The notes under the pieces are model-generated. The model did no database searches, was not told the origin of the DNA, and saw only the letters and a program-made list of their open reading frames with translations. Positions 39,342 to 53,400 of a stretch of DNA of 64,000 bases are shown here, piece by piece; position 1 is the first letter of the stretch; every line of letters starts with the position of its first letter. Origin of the DNA: Flavobacteriaceae bacterium (GTDB taxonomy: Bacteria; Bacteroidota; Bacteroidia; Flavobacteriales; Flavobacteriaceae); the NCBI GenBank assembly GCA_016764435.1, contig JAESRX010000063.1:32232-96231 (forward strand), given 5' to 3'. The translations under genes were made by a program, and so were the position numbers.

Positions 39342-42320
39342 ATGAAAAGAGCCAATCCCCTCTCGATTCTTTGTCTATGCTTCATGTTTTTCATGGTGCG
39401 TATTGGTATTGCGCAAGAATTAGCGCAGCCAACTCTTGGATTTTCTTATGCATGTGCGTCAGAAAACTTCAATGAGTTTAACGTTGAGGTATCCTCTGTT
39501 GTAGGAGGGTTCAATAGCGATAATGTGTTTGTTGTAGAAATTTCTGATGGAAAGGGGAGTTTTGAGAACGCAGTGGTTTTACGCCAAGTTTCAGATAAAA
39601 ATTTCACTTTAAATTTTTCCACGTCTTTTGCTTTACCATCCTCTACCTTTGGTGAAAACCATATGATTAGAGTGAGGGCTACAAGTCCTGCTATGACGAG
39701 TCCATTGTCTGAAAAATTTGCAGCCTATTTTATTTCTAACACTCCTTTGGTACTAGAAAATTATCAAGATATATATTTATGTGAAGGTACTTCAACGAAT
39801 ATTACTATTGAAAATACGCAGTTCACTTCTTTTAATTGGTATTTAGATGGCGCATATTATGCGACTGCGGGTCCCTCTATAAGTATTAAAAAAGAAGGAC
39901 TTTATTATGCATCCGTAGATTTTGGTATCTGTAGTGGAGGACTTGCTGTTTCAAACCTGATAAGAGTTACTACGATAGCCCCTATATTACCTGAAATTTC
40001 AGGAGCCGATTCTATTCCTTTATGTTCAGGAGAAAGTTATGAATTACTGTCTAGTATTACTTCAATAGAAAATAATTACTACTGGTATAAAGATGGAAGT
40101 TTAATATTAGGTTTGCCTGTAAAGTCCAGTTCATTGACTGTCAGTGGAGATAATATGTACGGGAGCTACTCCTTAGAAATTGAAACTGCAATAGGATGTG
40201 TTTCTCATTCAGAATCTGTGGAGATAACGAACGCAAATACGGACTTTGAAGTGACTGCTTTAGGACCGCTTGATAATATTATTGTTTTCAATGGAAATCC
40301 CCATAAATTAGAGATTTCTATGATAGCGAGTGCTACGGCAATAAACTGGTATAAAGATGATGTGTTGTTTCTTGAAAACGGTGCCGCATCTATCCAAGTT
40401 ACCGATGAGGGACAGTATAAAGCACTGGTATCTATTCCCGGTGATCCTTGTGGAGCAGAAGTTAGTTCTCCTATTTTTAAAGTTTATAATCCAAGTAAAT
40501 ATTTTGTAAGTATTGGTTTGCCTACAAATTATACTTCCTGTTCTTTTTCTAAAACAACAATTAGAATTAAATCCTTGGAATATGGAATTAGTTCCGGTCA
40601 AAAATTTAAGTTTAATGATTTTGATGCTTCTTTATTTAGCTACCGCTGGATGTATAGCGGGGAAGAAGTTGCTGGAGGGAATACATCTTCGTTACTTGTA
40701 GATGATGTCGTAAAAGTAGGTGCGTATAAATTGGTGATTTCTGACGCAAATGGGGTTAAAGCAGTTTCCAATGCTGTTAAAGTAAATTTAAAACTTTCTT
40801 CGGTACAGATTAAGGGGCCAGAAGTGGTGCATTTATGTGCCAATGATTCCTATACTTTTGAAGCAGCTATAGATGATGCTAACTTTACTTATATATGGTT
40901 TAAAAATGAGGTAGAAATTGGAGGGATTCCAAGTTACACGCCTTCTTATACGGTTTCTAACGATGTCCATGGAGATTACCGTGTAGAAGTGCGTACAAAT
41001 GGAGGTTGTACTACGGTGTCAAATACGATTAGCTTATTAAGTGCCGCTGTATCTTTTAATGTTATTGCAAATGATGCAACATTACCTATTATATTATATA
41101 GTGGACTAACAGAAACACTGACCATTTCAACAACGGCTGTATATCCCTCGATTACTTGGTATAAAGATGGTTATGAGATTCCAGGAAGTAATTCCTTGAG
41201 TTTGTCCATTTCAAGTCCTGGTGAATATAGGGCTAAAGTAGAAGTGATAGGAGCCTGTGGACAAACAGTGTATTCAGATTATTTTTCTGTAATAAGCCCA
41301 CAAAATTATGAGGTATCTATCAAAACTGGTGTGAATTACACTTCCTGTGATGTGTCTCAAACGCTTTTGAGTTTAAAGGAGTTAAGGATTCGTATTGCAA
41401 CAGATAAAACAATTTTAATCAGTGCTTTAGATTACGATAAATTTACATTTCAATGGTGGCATAATGGAGTGCTAATACCTGGAGAGACAGCGTCGAGTAT
41501 CCTAGTGAACGATTGGAAAAAATCAGGGACTTATACCCTTCAAGTTACCGCTATAGATGCCGTAACTTTTATGTCTATTGGATTGGATATCGAACTAGAA
41601 TTACCGATGGCAGATATTAAGTCTGAAAATGTGGGAGATGTTATTTGTAAAGGAACTACAGTCGTTCTTTCTACAACAGTAAGAGAAGGATGTACTTATC
41701 AATGGTATCTGGATGGAAGTCCATTAACCGGTGAAAATTCAAACGTATTGGAGGTGCTAGAAGAAGGAGCTTATTTTGTAGCAGTTCTCAAAAATAGCTG
41801 CCAGAGTACTTCTGATTTATTAGAAATAGACTTTAAGGATGAAGATAGTATTCAAATCAGTCCTGAAGGTGTCATTTTTATCACACAAGGCGAAACTAAA
41901 AACATTACGGCCTCTGGAGCTTCTACCTATGAGTGGCAAAACGAAAACGGAGAAGTTCTATCAACTACAGATGTATTATCAGTATATGAACCTGGAATAT
42001 ATGCTGTGATTGCACAGGTTGGGGACTGTGAATTTGTAAAAATAGTGGAAGTCGCTTATAAAACAAGTACTACGATACCAAATATAATTAGCCCGAATGA
42101 TGACGGGATAAATGACACGTGGGTTTTACCTTATGGGTATTCTTTTAATGATCAAGTTGAAATTATTATTTATAATGCCAACGGAATTATTGTGTTCAGA
42201 ACTACAAATTATCAAAATAATTGGCCAGAAAGCAATGTAGTTGGGAATTCAATTTTTTATTACATCATTAAAGAAAAAGGTCAAGTCGTTGCAAAAGGAT
42301 CAATAACTATTATTAAATAA
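39342..42320 (+). CDS. sprC: SprC-like secreted Ig/PKD-like repeat protein with T9SS type B C-terminal domain, copy 2
   Basis: 992 aa; collinear with 18192..21179 (MKRANPLSILCLCFMFFMVRIG against MERANPPVLLCVCVMFFVTHIC; C-terminal IPNIISPNDDGINDTWVLP). Confidence 0.82.
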   Translation: MKRANPLSILCLCFMFFMVRIGIAQELAQPTLGFSYACASENFNEFNVEVSSVVGGFNSDNVFVVEISDGKGSFENAVVLRQVSDKNFTLNFSTSFALPSSTFGENHMIRVRATSPAMTSPLSEKFAAYFISNTPLVLENYQDIYLCEGTSTNITIENTQFTSFNWYLDGAYYATAGPSISIKKEGLYYASVDFGICSGGLAVSNLIRVTTIAPILPEISGADSIPLCSGESYELLSSITSIENNYYWYKDGSLILGLPVKSSSLTVSGDNMYGSYSLEIETAIGCVSHSESVEITNANTDFEVTALGPLDNIIVFNGNPHKLEISMIASATAINWYKDDVLFLENGAASIQVTDEGQYKALVSIPGDPCGAEVSSPIFKVYNPSKYFVSIGLPTNYTSCSFSKTTIRIKSLEYGISSGQKFKFNDFDASLFSYRWMYSGEEVAGGNTSSLLVDDVVKVGAYKLVISDANGVKAVSNAVKVNLKLSSVQIKGPEVVHLCANDSYTFEAAIDDANFTYIWFKNEVEIGGIPSYTPSYTVSNDVHGDYRVEVRTNGGCTTVSNTISLLSAAVSFNVIANDATLPIILYSGLTETLTISTTAVYPSITWYKDGYEIPGSNSLSLSISSPGEYRAKVEVIGACGQTVYSDYFSVISPQNYEVSIKTGVNYTSCDVSQTLLSLKELRIRIATDKTILISALDYDKFTFQWWHNGVLIPGETASSILVNDWKKSGTYTLQVTAIDAVTFMSIGLDIELELPMADIKSENVGDVICKGTTVVLSTTVREGCTYQWYLDGSPLTGENSNVLEVLEEGAYFVAVLKNSCQSTSDLLEIDFKDEDSIQISPEGVIFITQGETKNITASGASTYEWQNENGEVLSTTDVLSVYEPGIYAVIAQVGDCEFVKIVEVAYKTSTTIPNIISPNDDGINDTWVLPYGYSFNDQVEIIIYNANGIIVFRTTNYQNNWPESNVVGNSIFYYIIKEKGQVVAKGSITIIK

Positions 42321-42326
42321 TATCTT

Positions 42327-44414
42327 ATGTCTAAATATTACTGGACACTACTTTTTTGTGGATTTTTAACCTTTAGTACAATGGCTCAAACAGGGGTCGT
42401 TTCTTTACTAAATGTGCCAACTCATAATTTAATGAAATTCAATAGGAATTTAGTAAATCCTTCCTTTTCCTTGGTCGGAGAAAAGGCTTCCCATATTTCT
42501 ATTTATAATAGAAGACAGTGGATAGAGTTTGACAATTCTCCAGAAATATTTATGCTTAATTATTCTGGAATAGTTTCAGATAAAGTGGGTGTCGGAATTA
42601 ATTTGTACCAACAAAATTCTGGTGTGATGAAAAATTTCGGGGTAACCGCTAATTATGCATATCGTGTTAAAATGAGTCCTAAAATTGCCTTGACATTAGG
42701 GTTTAATACGGCTTATTACACAAGTGGACTTAATAGCAGTGCTATTTCAACTGGAGAGCCAGACCCGGCATTACAAGCCTTGGATAATAACGCTGTTTTT
42801 AAATTTATGCCAGGGGGGAACTTAACGATTGGTAAATTTGACATTGGACTGTACGCAGAAAACTTAGTAGGTTATGACTTGAAAACTGGAGAGTCTTTAT
42901 CTGATTTTGATATAGACAGTAAAACCTTTGTTGGTCATTTAATATATACCCAGCCATTACAAATCACCAATGGCTTGTTCGCAAAAAGTAGTATTCGAGT
43001 TTCTGCGAGTAACAGACGTTCTCCAGAGCGTGGTGATGATCTTTCCGGAAACCTTTTGTTTGATGTACCAAAAATAGGATGGATACAAGGAGGATATAAT
43101 GAGTTTTATGGATACTCATTGGGACTAGGAATAAACGTATCTAAAAATATATCGTTTGGATATATGATAGAAAAAGGGGTGTCAGAAGGAATTAAGAATT
43201 TCGGTAGTACGCATGAGTTTATTTTAGCCTACTCATTTGAGCCTAGAAGACAGGGAATACAACTTTCTAAGGAAAAAGAAACCGAGAAGAAAGAAATCAA
43301 AGTCAACGAAATAGAAAAATTAAAAAAAGAAGTTGAGGAACTCAAAAAACAACAGAAAGAGTCTGCTTTAAAAAGATTAGAAGCGCTAAAAAGTAAACAG
43401 CCTAGTAACGGTATACGTATTGTTACAAATAAAAAACCGGTGGATACGGCCGAAGTGAATCCTACGTTAAATTATACCAATGGAATTCCTTATCAGTATT
43501 TAGGAAAACTTCCGACGGTCAAAAATGGTTATTATATAGTGACCAGTATTTTTAATAACGAGGAGGCTGCTAAAAATAAGGTGATGCTATTGCAAGCTAA
43601 GAACCGTAAATCCGCTTATTTTAAAAGCAGAAAAAACGGAAATTATTATGTGTATCTAGATACTTTTTTAAGTTGGAATAAAGCAAAAGAGACCGTGCGT
43701 GGAGCCTATAATAATAGCTATAAAGGTAATCTTTGGATCATGGATGTTTCTGGTAATTTACTCTTAGGAAAAAAAGAAGTTAGCCCCAAGAAAAAAACGG
43801 TAGATACTCCTCTTCCTACAAAAGTTCCTGTGGTTAAGAAATTAGAAAAAATACGCAATGTTGCAATGGAAATTTCGGAGGTTCCTACAGGGAATTATTT
43901 AATAGCAAGTGTGTTCTCTAAAAAGAGTAACACCAATAGGTTTGTGACTAAATTACAGGAAAAAGGAATAAATGCAGCTTATTTTATCAATCCTAAAAAC
44001 AACTATCACTATGTCTATCTAGCTCATAATATAGATAAAAATGTAGTGAGGAAATCTTATTATTCACATGTTAATAATACCTATTTTGAGGAAATGTGGA
44101 TTATGACTATTCGAGCTCCTAAAAATAATTTGTTTACAAAAAAACACCAGAAAAACATTATTATTTCTAATGTACCACAGGGATATTACTTAGTAGTGAA
44201 TGTGTTTAAAAAGGAGAATAATTTCACTAAGTTTATAGCTAAACTAAAGAAATTAGGATTGAACCCTAATTATATTTCCAATCCTAGCAATGGATTTCGC
44301 TATGTATATTTAAAATATTCGAAAAACAAATCTATTATAACAACGGCTTACTTTTCAAATATGAGTAACTCCTATACTGGAGAGAAATGGATAATGAAAG
44401 TGAAAAACAAGTAA
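42327..44414 (+). CDS. sprD: SprD-like PorP/SprF-type barrel with coiled coil and three SPOR-like repeats, copy 2
   Basis: 695 aa; NLMKFNRNLVNPSFSLVGEKASHISIYNRRQWIEFDNSPEIFMLNYSG; three C-terminal repeats (NGYYIVTSIFN, TGNYLIASVFS, QGYYLVVNVFK). Confidence 0.82.
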   Translation: MSKYYWTLLFCGFLTFSTMAQTGVVSLLNVPTHNLMKFNRNLVNPSFSLVGEKASHISIYNRRQWIEFDNSPEIFMLNYSGIVSDKVGVGINLYQQNSGVMKNFGVTANYAYRVKMSPKIALTLGFNTAYYTSGLNSSAISTGEPDPALQALDNNAVFKFMPGGNLTIGKFDIGLYAENLVGYDLKTGESLSDFDIDSKTFVGHLIYTQPLQITNGLFAKSSIRVSASNRRSPERGDDLSGNLLFDVPKIGWIQGGYNEFYGYSLGLGINVSKNISFGYMIEKGVSEGIKNFGSTHEFILAYSFEPRRQGIQLSKEKETEKKEIKVNEIEKLKKEVEELKKQQKESALKRLEALKSKQPSNGIRIVTNKKPVDTAEVNPTLNYTNGIPYQYLGKLPTVKNGYYIVTSIFNNEEAAKNKVMLLQAKNRKSAYFKSRKNGNYYVYLDTFLSWNKAKETVRGAYNNSYKGNLWIMDVSGNLLLGKKEVSPKKKTVDTPLPTKVPVVKKLEKIRNVAMEISEVPTGNYLIASVFSKKSNTNRFVTKLQEKGINAAYFINPKNNYHYVYLAHNIDKNVVRKSYYSHVNNTYFEEMWIMTIRAPKNNLFTKKHQKNIIISNVPQGYYLVVNVFKKENNFTKFIAKLKKLGLNPNYISNPSNGFRYVYLKYSKNKSIITTAYFSNMSNSYTGEKWIMKVKNK

Positions 44415-44445
44415 GTATTGACTATTAACCTGACCCCTAATAATT

Positions 44446-47400
44446 ATGAAAAATATAGTTTCTTCCCCGAACTATGTGCACTATTCTAAAATAGTATTTT
44501 TTCTGACGTTTATACTTTGTATAAAATATTCAGGAATGCTTGCGCAAACCTCAGTTCCGTTTACGATCAGATATTCAGAGAAATTACGAGGTGATCTCAC
44601 CCTGATTTCTAATAATATTTTGAATAGAAATGAAGGAGCTGGAAGAAGTTCCAATGATCCTTATAATGGATACAGGACAAATGATGTATTCAATATGGGG
44701 TATATAGATGTTGATACTGATGCCTCCACATTTTCTTCGAGTAAAGCTACTTTAGATATTGCAAACAGCACCTGTTTAAATGTGAAATTTGCAGGGTTAT
44801 ATTGGGGAGCTATCTACAAGGAAGCAATAAGAGAAAAAGACTACAATCAAGTAAAATTTAAACTTCCTGGAGCTGCTAATTATATAGACATTATAGCAGA
44901 TGATGTTATTTTTGATACGCAAGGAACCTTCCATCCAGATCCTTATGCGTGTTTTGCGGATGTTACAGGATATGTACAATCGTTGGGGTCTCCGGTAGGT
45001 GAATATACAGTGGCAAATGTACGTGCAAGTCTTGGATGGAGTGAAATGTATTTTGGTGGAACAGCCCCCTTAGGTGGTGCCTCAGCAGGGTGGACTTTAG
45101 TAATTGTTTATGAAGATCCATTAATATCTAATAAAAATGTAACCATATTTGATGGGTTTTCAGGGATAAATAAAGATATTGTTAATCCTGTAGATATTTA
45201 TGTTTCTGGGTTTACGGTGATTCCAACCGGGCCTGTAAAAGCACGTATTGGAGTTTCTTGTTTAGAGGGAGATCGTGGTTTAGGAGGAGATAGTTATAGT
45301 ATTAGTTCTGATGGAAATAACCCTGTATTTAGGGTGCTTTCAGATGCTGTAAATATAGAGACTAATTTTTTTAATAGCTCTATTTCTATTGATGGTACAC
45401 ACGTTGTAAATAAAGTCCCAAATAGTATTAATAACCTAGGTTGGGATACGGATTTGTTCGAAGTGAATAACCCTGCAAATTCTGTAATTGGAAACGATGA
45501 AACTGCCGCCACACTACGCCTGCAGACCAATAAAGATTCTTATTTTGTTTTTCAAACTTCTTTCGCAATAGAAATTATAGAACCTAAAATTACCGTTATC
45601 AAAACGGTGGATGATGGTGCATCAAGTCTTGCTGGGGCAAATGTTACCCTAGGGGATAGTATGTGGTACCAATTGAGGTTTCAAAACACTGGAAATGACA
45701 GCGCTACTAATACTACGATAAAAGATTTATTACCTATTAATGTAGACCTAGATGAATCTTCCATAATTCTACCTTGGGGGGTCAATTATACTTATATAGC
45801 TCCAACAGCTACTTCCGGTGGAATTATAATGTTTACAATAGATGATTCAATTGTTACTAAAGGGGCCACTTTTTACGATATTCGATTTAAAGTGACGGTT
45901 ACAGATCAATGTAATGACTTGAGAGATGCTTGTGAGAATAGGATAGAAAATGTTGCATTTGCTTACTATACGGGACTGGATAGTGGTACTCAAATTAGTG
46001 ATGACCCTAGTTTTTATGGATTAGATAATTGTGATTTTGGCCTTTCTGGAGCTACTAATTTTTTAGTGGACGTGGCTGGATGTACCTTTGAAAGAACGGA
46101 AGTAATATGTGGGGATTCCTTAGATATAACAGCAGGAAATGGATTTGTGGCTTATGAATGGAAAAATGCAGCCGGAATAGTTGTAGGAAATTCTAAAACA
46201 CTAACTGTCACTAATCAAGGAGTGTACACTGTTTATAAAACGGCCAATGCTCCCTGTGTAGACGCAACAGAAACAGTGATTGTTGTTCCTTTTGGTATTC
46301 AAAAAAATCCATTAATTAGCCAAGATGGAGGTGGAGATTATAAGTATGTGGATGCCGTGAAAATTTGTCCTAATGATGGACGGGAATTATCGGAAATATA
46401 TTTGTGTGGAACGGATGATTATCGTGTTATTGTTACCAATATAGCGAGTGCTAATCAGATCTTATGGGAGAAGTTGGATCCTTTAGAAGAAGGAACCTCT
46501 GATGTGAACTGTCCTAATACCACTATCACCAGTAAATGGACTACTATAGACACAACGAATAATTTTACTGCGGATACAGCAGGAGAATATCGCTTGAGAA
46601 TTGTATATCCTGGAGGGTGTTTTAGTAACTATTACTTTAATGTATTTAAGTCTACTGTACAGCCTATTATCGTTAATAAAAATATAAACTGTGGGAATGA
46701 TGGTATGATTACTATCAATAATATAGATGCTTCCTTATACGAATTTAGTGTAGTATTGGATGGACAACCCGCAGGTTTTTTTAGTAGTGTAAATTCCTAC
46801 CCTATTTCTGTGCCTGGGAATTACACGGTATATTTTAGAACTATTGGAGCGCTTCCAACTGCATGTGTCCCGAAAATTGAAGGGATTGTTATTGCAACAA
46901 AAACGATAAGCACCATTATCTCAGTGAACCATATTCTATGTCCTACGGACACGGGTGGAATTCGTGTTCAAGTGAATAATGTCCCAGGGGATTATCAAAT
47001 AGAATTGCATACCATGGCCGGTGCTCTGATAGGAACTTATGGTCCAGATCCATTGAATGATTATTTATTCGATAATTTGGCTGGAGGATATTATCGTGTT
47101 AGAGTAACAACCCCAGAATGTACGGAGGTAATTACGGATATTCAAGTGAAAGCCGAGCTTCCATTACAATTAACGGCAGTGGTTTCACAAAATATAACAT
47201 GTAAGGAAGGAAACATTCAGATGAGTTCTTCTGGAGGACAAACACCACATAACTATGCGATTCATAGTTATAAATTAAAGGACGATGCTTTTTGGACCAT
47301 TATAAACCCAGTAGATTATGCCTATCAATCCAGTCAAATCTTTGATATCCCTACCGTTAATGGTGCTGGGGAATATAGATATGTAGTAGTGGATAGAAAC

Positions 47401-50400
47401 TTGTGTACTGCAGTGTCTAATATTGTTAAGATAACACTTGAATTGGATGTGGATTATACAATTGACACCACGGATATCGCCTGTTTTGGTGATAGTACAG
47501 GAGTCATTTCATTTGTACTAAACGATAAATCAAAAAACTTAAGTTATGCCCTAGATGATGGCATTCCTGGGAATGGTTTTTTAGATGCGATTATAGCGGG
47601 AAGTGATCCTACGGATTATGACCTAACTGCTTTTAATACCTCAGGTGTTTTTACAAATCTGCCAGCAGGAACGTATACTTTAATCATTAAGAGAGGGAAT
47701 AATAGTAAGGCTTGTTTTTATCCGAAAACTGTTGTGCTGACGGAACCGATAGACCCTTTAACAGGAACATTAGCAGCTTCACAGCCTCTAACGTGTAATC
47801 AACTGGGTGAGGTGACCGTTGACGCTATCGGAGGAACACCTCCGTATCAATACGCTATCGATGGAATAAATTTTGTAAATACAAATGTATTTACAGGATT
47901 GTTTAGTGGATCTAATACGGTGACTATCATAGACGCGAATGGATGTATTACGACTACAAATGCGGTCGTATTTGATGTCTTGAATAAACCTACAGATCTT
48001 AGCATTACAACAACTCAAATAACCTGTCCTAGTTTAAGTTCAGACCTAACAGTGGCCTCAGTTATTGGAGGAACGTTACCTTTTGTTTATGAGATTATAG
48101 CTCCTGCGGGGGCGGTTGTTAACAATGGGAATGATCCTGTATTTACGAATCTATCCGTAGGTACGTATCGCATAAAAGTAACGGATGCATTAGGCTGTAG
48201 TTATGAAGAGGATTATACCATAATACCTGTTTCAGAAATTGCAATTGTAGGAATAGTAGATACTGAGGTTATTTGTAAAGGAACCGCTACAGGGAATGCT
48301 ACTTTTACGGTGAGTGGATTTACGACTTCTTATAGTTATTCGCTGAATGGAAACCCTGAAATAATTGGGAAAAATAGTACTTCTATTGTGTTGCCGAATC
48401 TGTTTACAGGGAATTATACCATTGTGATTACTGATGAAACAACCCTTTGTACAGACACCGCTACGGTGACCATTACTGAACCGGTACTGGCTTTAACAAT
48501 GAGTTTAACGGCAAGTCCAATTACCTGTAATACCAATGCTGCCATCACGGTAACGGCTAATGGAGGTTGGGGAGCTTTAGAGTATCAATTAGAAGATGCC
48601 GCCGGCGTAGTACTTACGGCTTATGGAACAACGAAGCTGTTTACAAATGTTCTAGCGGGTGATTATAGTGTTTTTGTAAGAGATGCGAATGGTTGTGTCC
48701 TTCAAGAAAATATCACCATAGATGCTGTAGTCGTTCCAACGATCAGTATCGTGGCCTCTACAGAATGTTTTACATCAACAGGGAATATTAGCATCACAGC
48801 TACAGGAACCGGAACGGCTCCATTACAATATGCCTTAAATGGTGGTAACTATCAAAATGGCAATGTGTTTTCCAATATTTTACCAGGAAATCATTCTATA
48901 ACAGTAAAAGATATGTATGGTTGTGAAGCCACGTCGAATGTGATTACTGTTTTTAATGAGCTTACGTTGAGTACTCAGTTTTCAAGTATAAATGGCTGTA
49001 TGAATACTACAGATGTAACGATCACTGCTTATGGAGGTGATGGCGTATATACCTATACTATTCTCCCGACAGGGGTGCTTCCAACTCCAGGAGATTATGT
49101 AGCCACAGCTATTATTACCCTAAATGCACCGGGTGATTATGTGGTGTATGTAAAGGATGGTAAAGGATGTGAAACCTTTGAAACCATTACGGTTTTAAAA
49201 GATCCTCCATTAACGATTACCGCGTCTAGTACCCCTATTTTATGTAATGGAGATCTAAGTGTTATCACAGTGATTGCTGGGGGTGGGCAAGCTCCTTATG
49301 AATACCAATTAGAAGATGTTTTAGGAGCTGTCATCACAAATTATCAAGCAAGCCCTGTTTTTAATAACTTACCAGTTAAAGATTATGTTGTAAGAGTAAA
49401 GGATGCAAGAGACTGTGAGGTCTTTGTAACTGTAATTATTTCAGAGCCTGATTATTTGTTAGCCTCTGCAGGTGTTACGGAACTTGTATCTTGTAATAAT
49501 GATATGGATGCAGAAGTTCGCATTACAAATGCGCAAGGAGGAACTCCTTTTCCAATTCCAAATTTATACCGCTATAGTTTTGACGGAGGTCTCACATATA
49601 CGACGTCTAATATTTCAAATTTACCTTCAGGAACACATACGGTGTATGTACAAGATGCGAATGGATGTACTTTTTCCATGGAAGTTATTGTAGCAGCAAA
49701 GATAACGGCGCCAGACTATATGCCAAGTCTTACCTATGATTGTGATGGAAATGGAATTTATACGGTTACTGCTGTAGATCCAATACCATTATATAGTTAT
49801 ACCTTTAATATAGATGGAGGTGCTGCTGTACCTGCGGATATTACAGTGCCTACTTATGGAGGACCTACAGGAATTTCTTTCCCAAATATTCCTGTTGGAA
49901 CGCATACTGTAACTATGAATTTCACCCCCTTAGCTACGCCTACTAAAAGTGTACTGCTAGAGGAGTCTTTTGGGATTGGTGCAAACACATCTATTTCTAA
50001 TATTGACCCAGTATATTGTTATGAACCACAGGACGGAACTGGTGGATGTTTTTTTGGGCCAGCTATTAATGATGGAGAGTATAGTGTCACACAAAAAGTA
50101 GCCTTTCCTTTTGGTTCTTGGCGCAATCCAAACGATCATTCTGGAATGGTTAATGGCCGGTTTTTAGCCATAAATGTGGGAGGAGCCGCTGGTACTACAG
50201 GTATTATTTATGAAAAAGAAGTCAAAGATATTATTCCGAATAGAGACATCACCATATCCTTATACGCTTTCAATTTATTAAGACAAGGATCTGGCGGAGG
50301 AGACCCTTCCATTAATGTACAATTAGTGGATTCTTTTGGTACCGTTTTAGCAACGTCACCTGTATCACCAGTAATCCCTAAAAATACAAATGCGGATGAT

Positions 50401-53400
50401 TGGCACGAGTTTAAAATAACGTTAAATCCGGGAGCAAATACAAATTTAAGTATTGTAATTCGAACAAATTCAGCCGTAATTATGGGGAACGATATCGCTA
50501 TAGATGATATCTTTGCTTTCCAAGAACCGGAACAATGTCCAAGTACTACAGCAATGACTTTTACTGTAGAAGCAGGGAAGGAATTTAAAGTGATGACAAC
50601 GACAGTTACAGATGTTACTTGTAACGGAGGGAGTGACGGAAGCATAAGTGTTCAAGTCAGTAATTTTGATCCAGTTTTAGGGTATCAATTCAGTACAGAT
50701 GGTGGTACCACTTGGAGTGCTTCTCAGTTAGCTAATATAATCACTGTAAACGGACTCAATGCAGGATCACATGCTATAGAAATCGCCTATATTACAGATG
50801 GTTTAGGGACAAGAGATTGTGCGAAAACGCTTACTGAAATTATTGGAGAACCGACAGCTGTACTTGCAAGTGCAAGTATTATAGAAAAATTGACATGTAC
50901 GAATGCAGGAGCTACTATTACGGCAAGTGCTATAGGTGGAGGAGGTTCTTATGAATATCAATTAGAAGATACGGCAGGGCTTCCTATCGTAGCCTTTAAA
51001 ACGTCTCCTGTTTTTGAAAATCTAATGGCAGGATCTTATATCATTAGAGTAAGAGATGTATTCGGATGTGAAGATGTTATAGATGTACAAATTGATATTG
51101 AATTACCTACACCTATTTTATATACAACTACTCAAACCAATTGTTATACAGGATATGGGAATGGAAGTATCACGGTGAATGTTACCGCAGGAAATGGAAA
51201 TTATCAGTTTGGTATAAATGGGAGTGCTTTTCAAACACCAAGCCCAGCTACTGGAACTAGTTATACTTTTTTAAACTTAATTTCAGGGAATTACACCATT
51301 GCAATACGTGATCAATTTGATTGTTCCGTTACTTCGGTAGTAACGATAGATTCTCAATTAATAGGAGCCGCTATATTAGTAAATGATATTGATTGTAATG
51401 TACCTACCAATGGTGAAATTTTAATAAATGCCAATGGTGGAGCTGGAGGAAACACTTATGAATGGTCTAATGATGGTGGAGGAATTTGGAATGCGAGTAA
51501 TTTTGTAGGAAATTTGTTTACCATTGGAATAGCGGGGGATTATATTTTTAAAATAACCGATGCTTCTGCTTGTTTTGTAATCACCAATCCGATTACCTTA
51601 ACTCCTGCGATCAATCCTGATTTTACACTCCTTGCAACGGATATCAAATGTAACGGAGACCTCAGTGGAGTGATTGATATTACGATTGATGTAACTAAAG
51701 GCTTAGCTCCATACACTACAAATATAATTAATACAACAAGTGCTACGGGCTATGGAACACAAACAACAGGATTGCCAGCTGGTGATTATGAGGTTACTAT
51801 AACCGATGCCAAAGGCTGTTCAACTACAAATTTAGTTTCCATTATAGAACCCACAGCAATCAACGGGAATATCTCTAAAATTGATATTTCTTGTGCGAAT
51901 CCATTCGATGTAAAGGGAGTCATATCTGTTGATGCCGGTGGAACTGGAACCGGTCCTTATACTTACCAAGTGTATAACAATGATTACTCTTTTAACCAAA
52001 CAATAGATACTGCCGTACTAGGGCTTACTAATTATACCTTTACAAGTTTAGATTTTGGGCAGTATAAAGTGGTGATTATTGATGCAAATGGTTGTGAAAG
52101 TATTTCAGACATAACCATTGGTACATCTCCAGATATTTTAGTGACTATTGTAGGAGTAGCTACCTGTACTACGGGTAGTATTACTGTACAAGCAAATACA
52201 ACCAGTGGCTCCTTGAGTACAGGGCCTTATTATTTTGCTATTTATCCTATTGCAACTCCTGCTCCGCTTGGTTTCGGTTGGTTTCCTGGAGTAGCGGGAG
52301 TTCTGGCTAGTGGGGCCGCTACAGAAGAATACACTTTTAACGGATTAACACCAGGAGTTACCTATACATTTGTAGTGTATGACGATAGTACAAAATGCAC
52401 CTATATTCAAGAAGCAGATAAATTAATAAACCCTATTTCCACATTAAAATCAACGATTGATACAATAACAGATATTACATGTACTGGGGCTTCAGACGGT
52501 AGGGTAGATTTTACCATTTTTAATTATGAAGCAACAGCTACTCAAGTAGATTATCAAGTATTTCAAACCATTACTATCAATCCAATTTTGGGACAATCAG
52601 GTTCTTTTATTGGACTGACAGGAATACCTGCATCTGATACTTTAACGGGATTTGCTCCAGGTGAATATTTTATTCAATATACAGAAGTCGATGGAGGGAA
52701 CCCAGGCTGTATTACGACATCTGAACCGTTTTTAATCCAACAATCACCTACATTATTAGAAATTACGGCAAGTCTTACTAAAAATGAAAACTGTAACGAA
52801 TTAGGAATAATCACTGCATTAGCGCAATACGGAACGGCTCCTTACGATTATCAAATACAAGCAGCTACGGATGCTGATCCAACCATAGGAACATGGCTTG
52901 GAGGAAACGCTACTGGTATTTTTAATGTGGTTGCGGGTGACTATAAAGTGTTCGTAAAAGATGCCTTAAATTGTATTCAGGGAATTCCTATACTGTTAAC
53001 TGTTCCATTAGATCCATCTCCAGCGATTACGGCGACAGCAGATTATACGGCCTGTCCAGGAGAAGGAAATTTCAGTGTAAATATTACTCTTGATACGGCG
53101 GGGGTTCCTCCGTATAGTATTCAGATTAATGGAGGTGCGAGTCAGGTGATTACGGATCCATTTGATACCTTAACTCCAATCGTAATAACAGGACTTAATT
53201 CCGGCGTAAATACATTTCAAATTACAGATAGTAATGGTTGTAGTGAAGCTGCGGCAGACGTAATAACTATTGTAGCGCCACTTGAGTTTAATGCGAGCAT
53301 CACTAAATTATTAGATTGTTCTGTAGCTCCAAATGCGACCATAACACTTCGGGATGTTATAGGTTCGGGTAATTATACATATCAAATTGATAATTTAGAT

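Noticed and set aside
50208-50645. 145-aa and overlapping 61-aa minus-strand ORFs inside sprB-like copy 2
   Set aside because: Mirror of the coding strand over the insertion domain; two frames open at once is typical of shadow ORFs.
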